Notes under the pieces: generated by a model
Database searches by the model: none
What the model was told of the DNA's origin: nothing
What the model saw: only the letters and a program-made list of their open reading frames with translations
In this document: positions 17,140 through 24,696 of the stretch, piece by piece
Layout: each line of letters begins with the position of its first letter
Position numbering within the stretch: position 1 is the first letter of the stretch
Made by a program: the position numbers and the translations under genes
Origin: a candidate division KSB1 bacterium
Lineage (GTDB): Bacteria > Zhuqueibacterota > Zhuqueibacteria > JANLFK01 > Oleimicrobiaceae
Length of the DNA: 39,358 bases
Assembly: GCA_034506335.1 (NCBI GenBank)
Contig: JAPDPR010000037.1
Location: 1 to 39,358, forward strand
Direction of reading: 5' to 3'

Positions 17140-17961
17140 ATGCAACGCGACCAACTGGAGACGGTTCGCGAAATAGTACGCCGGTCAAAGGAAGCTACCT
17201 GCAGACTGGTCGCCGTAGCAAGCGGCAAAGGTGGGGTGGGAAAGACAAACATCGCGCTCAATCTGGGCATTGCTCTCGCCGAGCAGGGACAGCGCGTGCT
17301 TGTGGTGGACGCGGACCACAACCTTGCCAACGTGGACCTGTTGTTAGGTGTGACCTTGCCGACCACTTTGCGCGACGTGCTGTGTGGCGCGAAGAGCCTC
17401 GATGAGGCCATCCACGAACATGAGTGTGGTGTGAGGATCCTCCCAGGAAGCTCAGGGTTAAGTGACTTCTACGCAGGCCAGCCTTCTCTCGCACGCTGGC
17501 TGGTAGAGGGTCTTGGTCCGTGGCGCCATCGGTTGGACCACATTCTCATGGACACCGCGGCAGGGCTGACGGTTGAGATCGTGGAAGTGGTGGCGAGCGC
17601 AGATGAGGTGCTGGTGGTCACCACGCCGGAGCCTCCGGCAATTAACGACGCCTACGCTCTCGTGAAGGTCCTGCACCGCGCGCGACCGGAGCTCCCCATG
17701 CATCTGGTGCTAAACATGGTGGAGTCAGCGCAAGAGGCGTATGAAGTGTGGGAGCGATTCTCCCTGGTAGTGCGGCATTTCTTGCAACGCGAGATTCCGT
17801 TGGCCGGGCACATAGTGGGAGACTGGAGCGTGCCCAACGCCGTGAAGCGCCAGCGCCCCCTGATCCTCGAGTATCCTTCGGCCCCAGCAGCCGAATGCAT
17901 CCGTGCTCTGGCAGTGAGGCTTGCACGTTCCGCAGGAGGGCCACCCCGGTGCGACACATGA
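17140..17961 (+). CDS. flhG: MinD-like ATPase FlhG (flagellar number regulator)
   Basis: FlhG (YlxH/FleN) is a MinD/ParA-type ATPase that stimulates FlhF GTPase and limits flagellar number. The 273-residue product keeps the N-terminal helix with DQ (MQRDQLETVREIV), the element known to activate FlhF. It has a deviant Walker A ASGKGGVGKT at about residues 27-36 and VVDADHNLANVDLLLG at 55-70. Middle motifs are ILPGSSG and DHILMDTAAGLT. The C-terminal membrane-targeting helix is not obvious: the tail ends in ALAVRLARSAGGPPRCDT. The stop overlaps the ATG at 17958 of the next small gene. Confidence 0.93.
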   Translation: MQRDQLETVREIVRRSKEATCRLVAVASGKGGVGKTNIALNLGIALAEQGQRVLVVDADHNLANVDLLLGVTLPTTLRDVLCGAKSLDEAIHEHECGVRILPGSSGLSDFYAGQPSLARWLVEGLGPWRHRLDHILMDTAAGLTVEIVEVVASADEVLVVTTPEPPAINDAYALVKVLHRARPELPMHLVLNMVESAQEAYEVWERFSLVVRHFLQREIPLAGHIVGDWSVPNAVKRQRPLILEYPSAPAAECIRALAVRLARSAGGPPRCDT

Positions 17962-18191
17962 TCATCATCGTGGCGAGCTGCCTGGCGTTCCTTACCCTGG
18001 TGGTATGCGTGTTCCGCGACGTCCCTTTCTCGACTACCCTGATGCGCACGGCAGTGGTGGCCGGAGTAGCACTGGTGGTGGGATTCGTGGTGGTAAGTAT
18101 CTGGGTGTGGTTCTCGATCATAGGATTGAGGCGGGATTTCCGCCAATCTGCAAGAGAAGAAACACCCCGGACTGAGCCGCAGGGCAAGTGA
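17949..18191 (+). CDS. Small two-helix membrane protein between flhG and fliA, unknown function
   Basis: I do not recognise this family. From GTG 17949 it gives 80 residues: two predicted membrane helices (about residues 4-20 and 30-55) and a polar, charged C-terminal tail (LRRDFRQSAREETPRTEPQGK). GTG 17949 is preferred because AGGAGGG at 17934-17940 is spaced 8 bases from it; ATG 17958 within ATGA is the alternative. It overlaps the end of flhG and precedes fliA by 21 bases, so co-expression with the placement and sigma genes is likely. A role in FlhF/FlhG membrane localisation would be speculation. Confidence 0.65.
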   Translation: MRHMIIIVASCLAFLTLVVCVFRDVPFSTTLMRTAVVAGVALVVGFVVVSIWVWFSIIGLRRDFRQSAREETPRTEPQGK

Positions 18192-18212
18192 GCGCGATAA
18201 CTGGGACGTGGT

Positions 18213-18983
18213 GTGGTGAAGGGAAGACACAAGGAGATCGTCGCGCGATACAGGACGGCGCAACAGCTTACCGAGCGGCAGCGGCAGATCATGAAGTACT
18301 TGCCCTTGGTCAAGCGGGTGATCGGTCGCATGTTCGCTACGTTGCCTTCATTCGTGGATCGAAAGGAGCTGTTCCAGGCCGGTGTGATAGGCCTCATCCA
18401 GGCCATAGACCAATACGATCCATCGGAAGGCACCAAGTTGGAGAGCTACGCCATCCCACGCATCCGCGGTGCCATCTTAGATATGTTGCGCCAAATGGAT
18501 TGGGCGACGCGCTCCCTACGCCACAAGGCCACGCTCATCGAGCGAGTCATTGACGAGTTGTGCGGCCAGTTGGGGCGGTGCCCCACGGAAGAGGAAGTGG
18601 CAGCACGCCTGGGGGTAGATTTGCCACAGTATCACTCGATGCTCAGCGAGGTGGGCGCTGCCAAAGTGCTGTCCATCGATACCCCCCTCTGGGATGAGGA
18701 CGGCGAGGTATGGGCGCGGGACGTGCCGGAAGGGACTGAGTATCCTGAGCAGCTGGACGAGCAAATCGACCGCGGAGAACTGCAGGAGCGAGTGGTAGCG
18801 GTGCTGCGAGACCTGCCAGAGCGGGAACGACTGATCATGGTGCTGTACTACTACGAGGAGCTGACGTTCAAAGAAATTGGAACTATTCTGGGGATCAGCG
18901 AATCGAGGGTGTGTCAATTGCACACGCAAACCATCCTCAGCATCCGAAGTCAACTGCGGCGAGATGAGAGGCTGATGACGTGA
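18213..18983 (+). CDS. fliA: RNA polymerase sigma factor FliA (sigma-28)
   Basis: FliA directs RNA polymerase to late flagellar and motility genes. The 256-residue product has region 2 (YLPLVKRVIGRMFATLP, GVIGLIQAIDQYDPSEGTKLESYAIPRIRGAILDMLRQ), the sigma-28 type WATRSLR, and region 3 (GRCPTEEEVAARLGV). Region 4 has LPERERLIMVLYYYEELTFKEIGTILGISESRVCQLHTQ. All DNA-binding parts are intact. The start is GTG 18213 (GGGA at 18203-18206), with GTG 18216 as an alternative. A matching target promoter is visible upstream of fliC at 32410-32436. A FlgM-like candidate inhibitor is at 36891. Confidence 0.95.
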   Translation: MVKGRHKEIVARYRTAQQLTERQRQIMKYLPLVKRVIGRMFATLPSFVDRKELFQAGVIGLIQAIDQYDPSEGTKLESYAIPRIRGAILDMLRQMDWATRSLRHKATLIERVIDELCGQLGRCPTEEEVAARLGVDLPQYHSMLSEVGAAKVLSIDTPLWDEDGEVWARDVPEGTEYPEQLDEQIDRGELQERVVAVLRDLPERERLIMVLYYYEELTFKEIGTILGISESRVCQLHTQTILSIRSQLRRDERLMT

Positions 18984-18990
18984 GGCCGGT

Positions 18991-19287
18991 ATGGCGGACT
19001 CCCTGGACAATGCTCGTCCCCTTGCGCCGCTACCGACAGACGCCAATTACCGGGTCATGCCGCGAGTGCGCGAACAGGACCGGGAGCGAAGGTTCGACTC
19101 TCTTTTCCAGGAGCAGGAAGGCAACCGCAGAAAACAGGAGAAGGAACTGGAACAGAAGAATGCTAAGGCTACGCACGAAGGAGCAGATACGTTCGAACGC
19201 CATGATGCAGCGCCAGTGCGCTTCGAACCTGAGCCGGGGGGTACCCGACCGGGGCACCTGGGACAGAACTTGGATGTGTGCGCATAA
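18991..19287 (+). CDS. Small charged protein between fliA and flgF, unknown
   Basis: A 98-residue hydrophilic protein that I do not recognise. It has no signal peptide or membrane segment. Residues about 25-65 are strongly charged and helix-favouring (REQDRERRFDSLFQEQEG, then RKQEKELEQKNAK), while the C-terminus is Gly/Pro-rich. ATG 18991 is 7 bases after the fliA stop with GAGG at 18982-18985 at good spacing, and flgF follows after 17 bases. Position in an otherwise tight operon supports a real gene; a regulator or chaperone role is only a guess. Confidence 0.55.
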   Translation: MADSLDNARPLAPLPTDANYRVMPRVREQDRERRFDSLFQEQEGNRRKQEKELEQKNAKATHEGADTFERHDAAPVRFEPEPGGTRPGHLGQNLDVCA

Positions 19288-19304
19288 GCCAGGCAGGAGC
19301 AAAG

Positions 19305-20006
19305 ATGATAAGAGGGATTGAGTATTCCACAGAGGGGATGCACGCCACCATTTTGGCGCAGGATCTCATCGCCAATAACTTGGCCAACGTCAGCACGACG
19401 GGCTACAAGAGTAGCAAGTTATTCATTTCCCTGTTGGAGCAGGCAGAAAGTGGTTTTGACCTCCACAGCCAAGAGGCCCTGGATCTGAGCCAGGGTGCGT
19501 TGAAGAAAACGGATAATCCGTGGGACCTTGCGTTGGAGGGACCGGGCTTTTTCGTGGTGCAATCGGCGCGGGGAACCTTTCTCACGCGGAACGGCGCCTT
19601 TGCCCTGGATGCAGAGGGCAATCTGGTGACTCATGATGGAGCTTTTGTGCTGGGTGAACGGGGAAAGATTGCCGTGGGCGACGGGGTGAGTATCAGTGCG
19701 AAGGGCGAAGTGATAAGGGATGGGGTGATAATCGATCGGTTGCGTATCGTCAGCTTTGCCGACGCGCGGGCGATCGAACGGTGCGGACAAGGGCTTTTCG
19801 CGGTGCCTAGCGAGAACGTAGTCACCGAAATACCCGCCGAGACTCGGGTGCACCAAGGATATCTGGAGCAATCCAATGTCGATCCGTTGCGGGAAATGGT
19901 AGCCATGATGTACGCCTTCCGTCTGTTTGAGGCAGACGCCAAGGCTCTGAAAAGCCAAGACGATACTCTTGGGCGCGCGGTGAACGAAGTGTCCCAGCTG
20001 AGATAA
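19305..20006 (+). CDS. flgF: Flagellar proximal rod protein FlgF
   Basis: FlgF is a proximal rod subunit exported through the flagellar apparatus. The 233-residue product has the rod signature LIANNLANVSTTGYKSSKLF near residues 24-43, LALEGPGFFVVQSARGTFLTRNGAF, and the C-terminal GYLEQSNVDPLREMVAMMYAFRLFEADAKAL that forms the core coiled coil. ATG 19305 is preferred over an earlier start at 19278 because AGGAG at 19295-19299 precedes it and MIRGIEYSTEGM matches the family start. FlgF and FlgG resemble one another; the order before a canonical FlgG supports FlgF. Confidence 0.9.
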   Translation: MIRGIEYSTEGMHATILAQDLIANNLANVSTTGYKSSKLFISLLEQAESGFDLHSQEALDLSQGALKKTDNPWDLALEGPGFFVVQSARGTFLTRNGAFALDAEGNLVTHDGAFVLGERGKIAVGDGVSISAKGEVIRDGVIIDRLRIVSFADARAIERCGQGLFAVPSENVVTEIPAETRVHQGYLEQSNVDPLREMVAMMYAFRLFEADAKALKSQDDTLGRAVNEVSQLR

Positions 20007-20033
20007 TTCAGTAGGGCCAGGAGGAGAGAACTC

Positions 20034-20822
20034 ATGAATAGAGCAATGCATGCGGCGGCCACCGGGATGAACGCCCAGCAGTTGTACATTGACACCATTG
20101 CCAACAATCTTGCTAACGTGAACACTACGGGATACAAGAGGAGCAAGGTGGAGTTCCAGGACTTGCTCTACGAGACCATCCGTCCTGCTGGAGCCGTGAC
20201 GGTGGCTGGGGTGGAGGCGCCGGCGCAACTGCAAGTGGGATGCGGCACCAGGCCAGTGGCGACGCCGCGGATCTTTACGCAGGGGGACCTCACTGCTACC
20301 GGAAACGCGCTGGACCTTGCCATCCAGGGAGATGGGTTTTTCCAGGTTTTGCGTCCTGACGGAGTGATGGTCTACACCCGGGATGGCTCCTTCAAAGTGT
20401 CGGCGGACGGCAAGCTTGTGACTGCGGCAGGGTACGCGGTGCAGCCGGAGATCAGTCTCCCAATGGATACCCAGAGTGTTCACGTGGGCAGGGATGGTAC
20501 GGTTACCGTGACCGTGGCTGGGAGCAGCGAGCCCCAGGATGTGGGACAATTGGAACTGGTCCGGTTCATCAATCCTGCCGGCCTCAAGAGCATCGGCGAC
20601 AATCTGTATGAGATGACCGTCGCTTCTGGCGAGCCCATTCCGGGAACGCCGCAAAGCGAAGGCTTTGGTGAGGTGCTGCAAGGGTATTTGGAGGCCTCAA
20701 ACGTTGAGGTGGTAGAAGAGATGGTGAGCATGATCGTCGCGCAGCGTGCCTACGAGATCAACTCCAAAGCCATCAAGACTGCCGACGACATGCTGGGCAT
20801 TGTCACGAATCTGAAGCGGTAG
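20034..20822 (+). CDS. flgG: Flagellar distal rod protein FlgG
   Basis: FlgG forms the distal rod that crosses the peptidoglycan and outer membrane. The 262-residue protein is a textbook FlgG: MNRAMHAAATGMNAQQLYIDTIANNLANVNTTGYKRSKVEFQDLLY at the N-terminus, LDLAIQGDGFFQV in the middle and GYLEASNVEVVEEMVSMIVAQRAYEINSKAIKTADDML at the C-terminus. Length matches the roughly 260-residue family norm. ATG 20034 follows AGGAGGAGAG. flgA begins 4 bases after the stop. Confidence 0.97.
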   Translation: MNRAMHAAATGMNAQQLYIDTIANNLANVNTTGYKRSKVEFQDLLYETIRPAGAVTVAGVEAPAQLQVGCGTRPVATPRIFTQGDLTATGNALDLAIQGDGFFQVLRPDGVMVYTRDGSFKVSADGKLVTAAGYAVQPEISLPMDTQSVHVGRDGTVTVTVAGSSEPQDVGQLELVRFINPAGLKSIGDNLYEMTVASGEPIPGTPQSEGFGEVLQGYLEASNVEVVEEMVSMIVAQRAYEINSKAIKTADDMLGIVTNLKR

Positions 20823-20826
20823 CACC

Positions 20827-21540
20827 ATGCCCAGGCGTTGCACGGCTCTGACCTTGGCGCTGGTGACATGCCTGGTAACCCGATCTGCCTCGGGACAGCA
20901 GAGCACTGAGGAGGCAGTCCGGGCGGCCATTGTTCGCTACGTGGCATCGGCGAGCAGAGCCTCGAACCAGGAACTGGCCGTCGAGTGCGGTCCCATCCAA
21001 GGGTCATTGCGGCAGTATGTGGCGGTGGCGGAAAGCCTGTACGCGCGGCCGACAGATGGGGCGGGCACACTCGCTGGCAAGAAGCTGTTCGTGGTGGAGG
21101 CTATGCGCGGGGGAGTAGTGCTGGGGCGAGGGCAGGTGCTGGCCACGATTCGCCGGTTCGCAGAAGTAGTGGTGGCGCGGCGGTTGATCAATCGACATGA
21201 GCTACTTTCTGTGGCGGATGTGGGCCTGGAATGGCGTGAGGTCAAGGCTACTGAGGGGAGTCCGATTCTGAGGGTAGGCGACGTCTTGGGCAAGCGCACC
21301 CGTCGCATCATACGCCGCGACCAGATCCTGCGGGCGGAAGACCTGGAGCTGCCGCCATTAGTGAGACGGGGAGACCTGGTGACTATGCTGGTTGACGCGA
21401 AGAATCTCACCATCGCCATGAAAGTGCAGGCGCTTCAGGATGGGACCTGTGGACAACGGATCCCGGTCCGTGCGGTGGACAGTCGCACCCGCTACATGGC
21501 AGAGGTTAAAGAACCAGGCCTGGTGGTGCTCAGGCCATAG
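20827..21540 (+). CDS. flgA: P-ring assembly chaperone FlgA
   Basis: FlgA is a periplasmic chaperone for assembly of the FlgI P-ring. The 237-residue precursor has a Sec signal peptide (about residues 1-23, ending SASG). The C-terminal half is a SAF-type domain: VVVARRLINRHELLSVADVGLEW, VGDVLGKRTRRIIRRDQILRAEDLE, RRGDLVTMLVDAKNLTIAMK and a VRAVDSRTRYMAEVKEPGLVVL ending. This matches the FlgA C-terminal fold. It lies between flgG and flgH, where the P- and L-ring genes begin, and has a poor ribosome binding site, so coupling to flgG translation is likely. Confidence 0.92.
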   Translation: MPRRCTALTLALVTCLVTRSASGQQSTEEAVRAAIVRYVASASRASNQELAVECGPIQGSLRQYVAVAESLYARPTDGAGTLAGKKLFVVEAMRGGVVLGRGQVLATIRRFAEVVVARRLINRHELLSVADVGLEWREVKATEGSPILRVGDVLGKRTRRIIRRDQILRAEDLELPPLVRRGDLVTMLVDAKNLTIAMKVQALQDGTCGQRIPVRAVDSRTRYMAEVKEPGLVVLRP

Positions 21541-21556
21541 TCCAGGGAGAACGATT

Positions 21557-22141
21557 ATGCGCAAACTGGTGCTTGCCTGTGTCTTGGGCATGGGATTGGC
21601 CCTTTGCCAGCCTCCTGATGGAGCCGGACAGGTGGCCTCGGGTGGCTCGCTATATGCAGATCACAAAGCCCACCGCGTGGGAGATATCATCACCGTGTTG
21701 GTAGTGGAGGAAGCGGTGGCCTCCAGCAAGGCCAGTACCACGACTGACCGCAACACAGGCGCGGAGATTGACGTGCGCGGCGGGATGAAACAGAGGAGCT
21801 TTCTCCCATTGGCCGGCTTCCGTGGAGGTGCTGGGACCGATTTCTCCGGCAAAGGACAGACCGAGCGGCAAGGGGTCCTGAAAGCCCGCATCAGCGCCAC
21901 GGTGGTGGCGGTGCGAGAAAATGGAGACCTGGAGATTGAGGGGAGCAGAGAGGTCATTGTCAACGGCGAACGCGAGCTCACCACAATCAAAGGCGTGGTG
22001 CGGCCGAGTGACATCTCGGCCCAGAACACGGTTTACTCGTACAACGTCGCCGAAGCGCAAATCGCCTACAAGGGCAGTGGCGCGGTTCATTCGGGACAGA
22101 AGCCGAGTTTCCTGGCTCGTCTGCTAAACTGGTTCCTCTAA
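21557..22141 (+). CDS. flgH: Flagellar L-ring protein FlgH, without a clear lipobox
   Basis: FlgH builds the outer-membrane L-ring. The 194-residue product has the family core SLYADHKAHRVGDIITVLVVEEAVASSKASTTTDRN, ARISATVVAVRENGDLEIEGSREVIVNGERELTTIKGVVRPSDI and NTVYSYNVAEAQIAYKGSGAV. The N-terminus has a signal sequence (about residues 1-25). The lipoprotein motif expected for FlgH (Leu-x-Gly/Ala-Cys) is not clear: Cys16 is preceded by Leu-Ala-Leu, and the Cys8 context is too close to the start. ATG 21557 is chosen for its signal peptide. Presence of FlgH shows an outer membrane. Confidence 0.93.
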   Translation: MRKLVLACVLGMGLALCQPPDGAGQVASGGSLYADHKAHRVGDIITVLVVEEAVASSKASTTTDRNTGAEIDVRGGMKQRSFLPLAGFRGGAGTDFSGKGQTERQGVLKARISATVVAVRENGDLEIEGSREVIVNGERELTTIKGVVRPSDISAQNTVYSYNVAEAQIAYKGSGAVHSGQKPSFLARLLNWFL

Positions 22142-22168
22142 CCCAGTGGGCTTGGAGGAAAGGCCATC

Positions 22169-22195
22169 TCAAGAAAAGTGCTCAACTGCCGATAT
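22169..22195 (+). promoter_or_regulatory. Candidate sigma-28 promoter upstream of flgI
   Basis: TCAAGAAA (22169-22176), 11 bases, then GCCGATAT (22188-22195) fits the sigma-28 layout TAAAGTTT-N11-GCCGATAA at 7 of 8 positions in the -10 and 4 of 8 in the -35. The segment shares long identities with the fliC promoter at 32399-32436. Transcription would start about 10 bases before ATG 22211, partly inside the ribosome binding site, which weakens the case. Confidence 0.4.
22171..22185 (+). repeat. Copy 1 of a 15-base repeat shared with the fliC promoter
   Basis: AAGAAAAGTGCTCAA here is identical to 32399-32413. In both places it is followed by CTGCCGATA, immediately here and after 13 extra bases at fliC. 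The pattern suggests a duplicated regulatory block. Confidence 0.7.
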
Positions 22196-22210
22196 ATGAG
22201 GTGGAAACAT

Positions 22211-23356
22211 ATGCGGGACGCAGGATGGCAGCTCTGTAAAGGCCCGCTCGTGCTCCTGGGAGCCCTTTGCTCCCTGTGCATGTGTTTGCTGCCAGGACTA
22301 GGGCGAGCGGGCGTTCGGGTGAAAGATCTGGTGACCGTGGAGGGAGCACGTGAGACACCGCTGGTGGGTTACGGCTTGGTGGTCGGGCTCGATGGCACCG
22401 GGGACGGCCGCAACTCCATGGTTACTGTACGGTCGGTGCGCAATATGCTCCTTCGCTTCAACATCGAAGTGCCGCAGGAGCGCCTGGTGGCGAGGAATGT
22501 GGCGGCGGTCATGGTCACTGCCTCCCTACCAGCGTTCGTGCGTGCGGGCGCACGCCTGGACGTGACAGTTTCCTCTCTGGGCGACGCGCGAAGCCTAGAA
22601 GGGGGGACTCTGCTTCTAACCCCCCTCACCGACCATGAGGGCACAGTGTACGGCGTGGCACAAGGGCCCGTCTCCGTGGGCGGGTTCAACGTCGAAACCA
22701 TAGGTGGCGAGCGCTACCGCAAGAACTACTCGGTGGTGGGACGTGTTCCTAGGGGCCTGCTGGTGGAGCGCAGCGCGCCTTCATCACTGCCCCAACAGGG
22801 CAAGCTGGCGCTGAGTCTCAAGGAACCCGACTTTACCTCCGCGATGCGCGTAGCTTCAGCCGTGGACAGTGCATTGGGGCTAAAGGTGGCCAAACCGTTG
22901 GACGCCAGCACCATTGAGGTGGAGATCCCGGAAGAGTTTCAGGGGAGCGATGGCATCGTCCGTCTCCTTGCCACAATCGAAGGGCTGGAGGTGAATCCGG
23001 ACCAGGTGGCGCGGGTGGTTATCAACGAAAGGACGGGCACGGTGGTGGTGGGCAAAGAGGTGCGCCTTGAGGAGGCGGCGGTGTCCCACGGGAATCTGAC
23101 CATCCAGGTGCGAGCCATTCCGGTGATCTCACAACCTGCCGCCTTTTCGCAAGGAAGGACAGTAGTTGTGCCGCAGACCATGACCACCGTGACAGAAAAC
23201 GCGAAAGGGAGCGTCATGCTCATGGAGGGCACTGCTACCGTCAGTGATTTGGCGCAGGCGCTGAATGCGCTCAAGGTAACGCCGCGCGATATGATCTCCA
23301 TCTTCCAAGCCCTCAAGCAAGCAGGCGCACTTCGAGCAGAACTGGTGATCATGTAG
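22211..23356 (+). CDS. flgI: Flagellar P-ring protein FlgI
   Basis: FlgI forms the periplasmic P-ring around the rod. The 381-residue precursor has a Sec signal peptide (about residues 1-33, ending GLGRAG) and the conserved mature start VRVKDLVTVEGARETPLVGYGLVVGLDGTGD. Further motifs are NVAAVMVTASLPAFVRAGARLDVTVSSLGDARSLEGGTLLLTPL, RVVINERTGTVVVGKEVRL and LAQALNALKVTPRDMISIFQALKQAGALRAELVIM. ATG 22211 is chosen because GAGGTGGA at 22198-22205 is 5 bases upstream; ATG 22196 and GTG 22178 give longer, less signal-like N-termini. The stop overlaps the flgJ start (TAGTG). Confidence 0.96.
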   Translation: MRDAGWQLCKGPLVLLGALCSLCMCLLPGLGRAGVRVKDLVTVEGARETPLVGYGLVVGLDGTGDGRNSMVTVRSVRNMLLRFNIEVPQERLVARNVAAVMVTASLPAFVRAGARLDVTVSSLGDARSLEGGTLLLTPLTDHEGTVYGVAQGPVSVGGFNVETIGGERYRKNYSVVGRVPRGLLVERSAPSSLPQQGKLALSLKEPDFTSAMRVASAVDSALGLKVAKPLDASTIEVEIPEEFQGSDGIVRLLATIEGLEVNPDQVARVVINERTGTVVVGKEVRLEEAAVSHGNLTIQVRAIPVISQPAAFSQGRTVVVPQTMTTVTENAKGSVMLMEGTATVSDLAQALNALKVTPRDMISIFQALKQAGALRAELVIM

Positions 23357-24156
23357 TGGGGAGAAACGAACAGACCGTGAGCATCGAGCAGATTCAACAA
23401 CGTGTTGCCACTGGGCCCGCAGACCGAGCTGAACAGGAAAAGCGACTTCGCCATGTGTGCCAGGAGTTTGAGTCCTTGTTCATTGCTCATTTGCTGAAGA
23501 CGATGCGCGAATGTAGCACTGAAGAAGGGCTCTTTGGAGAGGGGTTGGGCGGTGACGTCTATCAAAGCCTTTTTGAGGCTGAGGTGGCGCGAAAAATAGC
23601 GCAGACGAAGGGCCTAGGCATAGCCGACATTCTGTACCGGAATCTGGTGCAGCAGGTGCGGCAGCAAGTTCCACCTGTGCAGAAAGAACCAGCCCCTTCG
23701 CAGTCTGTCCCTGGGCGCATTAGCCGGTACGATGCCTTCATCCGCGAGGCGTGTGAACAGTACAGTGTGCCTGTGCATGTTGTGTACGCAGTGATCGAGC
23801 AAGAGTCTGCAGGAAATCCTCACGCTGTTTCGGCCAAGAAGGCCAAAGGATTGATGCAGCTCATGGACCACACGGCGCGGGAACTCGGGGTGCGCAACGT
23901 GTTTGATGTCCGAGAAAATATTGCGGCCGGGGTGCGCTACCTGCGGCAGATGCTCGACCGATTCGGGGGCGACCTCAAGCGGGCCCTCGCCGCATACAAT
24001 GCAGGACCAGGGGCCGTGGAGCGCCACAACGGTGTGCCCCCCTATGCGGAGACGCAGCGGTTCGTGGAACGGGTCCTCGCTGCTGCCGAACAGTACCGAT
24101 CGCGTTTGACCACGACTAACTCCTCTGGAACTGAGGTAAGGGAGGATGGTGTCTGA
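23356..24156 (+). CDS. flgJ: Rod cap FlgJ fused to SLT-type lytic transglycosylase
   Basis: FlgJ caps the growing rod and opens the peptidoglycan. The 266-residue protein has an N-terminal rod-cap domain (about residues 30-100: CQEFESLFIAHLLKTMR, GLGGDVYQSLFEAEVARKIA, LGIADILYRNL). After a Pro/Gln linker comes a C-terminal SLT lytic transglycosylase domain (about 120-245): HVVYAVIEQESAGNP with likely catalytic Glu150, AKGLMQLM, and RALAAYNAGPGAVERHNG. Enterobacterial FlgJ instead carries a glucosaminidase-type domain. The GTG start at 23356 shares one base with the flgI stop. The end overlaps flgN by 11 bases. Confidence 0.93.
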   Translation: MGRNEQTVSIEQIQQRVATGPADRAEQEKRLRHVCQEFESLFIAHLLKTMRECSTEEGLFGEGLGGDVYQSLFEAEVARKIAQTKGLGIADILYRNLVQQVRQQVPPVQKEPAPSQSVPGRISRYDAFIREACEQYSVPVHVVYAVIEQESAGNPHAVSAKKAKGLMQLMDHTARELGVRNVFDVRENIAAGVRYLRQMLDRFGGDLKRALAAYNAGPGAVERHNGVPPYAETQRFVERVLAAAEQYRSRLTTTNSSGTEVREDGV

Positions 24157-24682
24157 GGTAACCACAAGAGAGCACGTGCGGGAGCCTCAGTACGAGCTTG
24201 AAAAGGCCCTCCACGACCTGGTGGAAGTCATCGAGCGGGAAGTGGCGCTTTTCCAGGACCTACTTGAAGCCCTCAATCGGCAACATCAAGCAGTGCTTCA
24301 GGAGGAAGCGGAACCGGTGCTGCACAGCAACGCGCGGGTCCAGGAGTTGGTAGAAGAGACGCGACGCGTGGAGCGGAGTAGGGCGCAGACGACGGCGGCA
24401 GTCTCGACGCACCTGGGCATGGAAACGCGCCAGCCCACGCTTTCACAAATCATCCCGCTGGTAGAAGAGCACTATGCCCAGCGGCTACGGGAACTGCGGG
24501 AGATTTTGCTTTCTCTGACGCAGAGGGTGCAGGAGACCAACTTGCGCAACAAGCGGCTCCTCAACCGTGCCCTGCACACGGTGACCACCAGCATCCGATT
24601 GCTTTCGGGACAGAATGGGGTGTATGACGATAAAGGGCGCGAACAGCCTGCGAATCGCCAGTGTTTCACCGTGCAAACGTGA
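24146..24682 (+). CDS. flgN: FlgN-family export chaperone
   Basis: FlgN keeps the hook-filament junction proteins FlgK and FlgL soluble and delivers them to the export gate. The 178-residue product is a long helical coiled-coil protein with the FlgN pattern: LEKALHDLVEVIEREVALFQDLLEALNRQHQAVLQEE in the first third and EEHYAQRLRELREILLSLTQRVQETNLRNKRLLNRAL in the last. The poorly conserved C-terminus is polar. ATG 24146 overlaps flgJ. Its position directly upstream of flgK and flgL, its expected clients, is strong support. Confidence 0.85.
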   Translation: MVSEVTTREHVREPQYELEKALHDLVEVIEREVALFQDLLEALNRQHQAVLQEEAEPVLHSNARVQELVEETRRVERSRAQTTAAVSTHLGMETRQPTLSQIIPLVEEHYAQRLRELREILLSLTQRVQETNLRNKRLLNRALHTVTTSIRLLSGQNGVYDDKGREQPANRQCFTVQT

Positions 24683-24696
24683 GACGAGCGGAGTAA

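Noticed and set aside
19419..20681. A 420-codon minus-strand ORF across flgF and flgG
   Set aside because: FlgF and FlgG are clear on the plus strand; the opposite frame is a by-product of codon bias.
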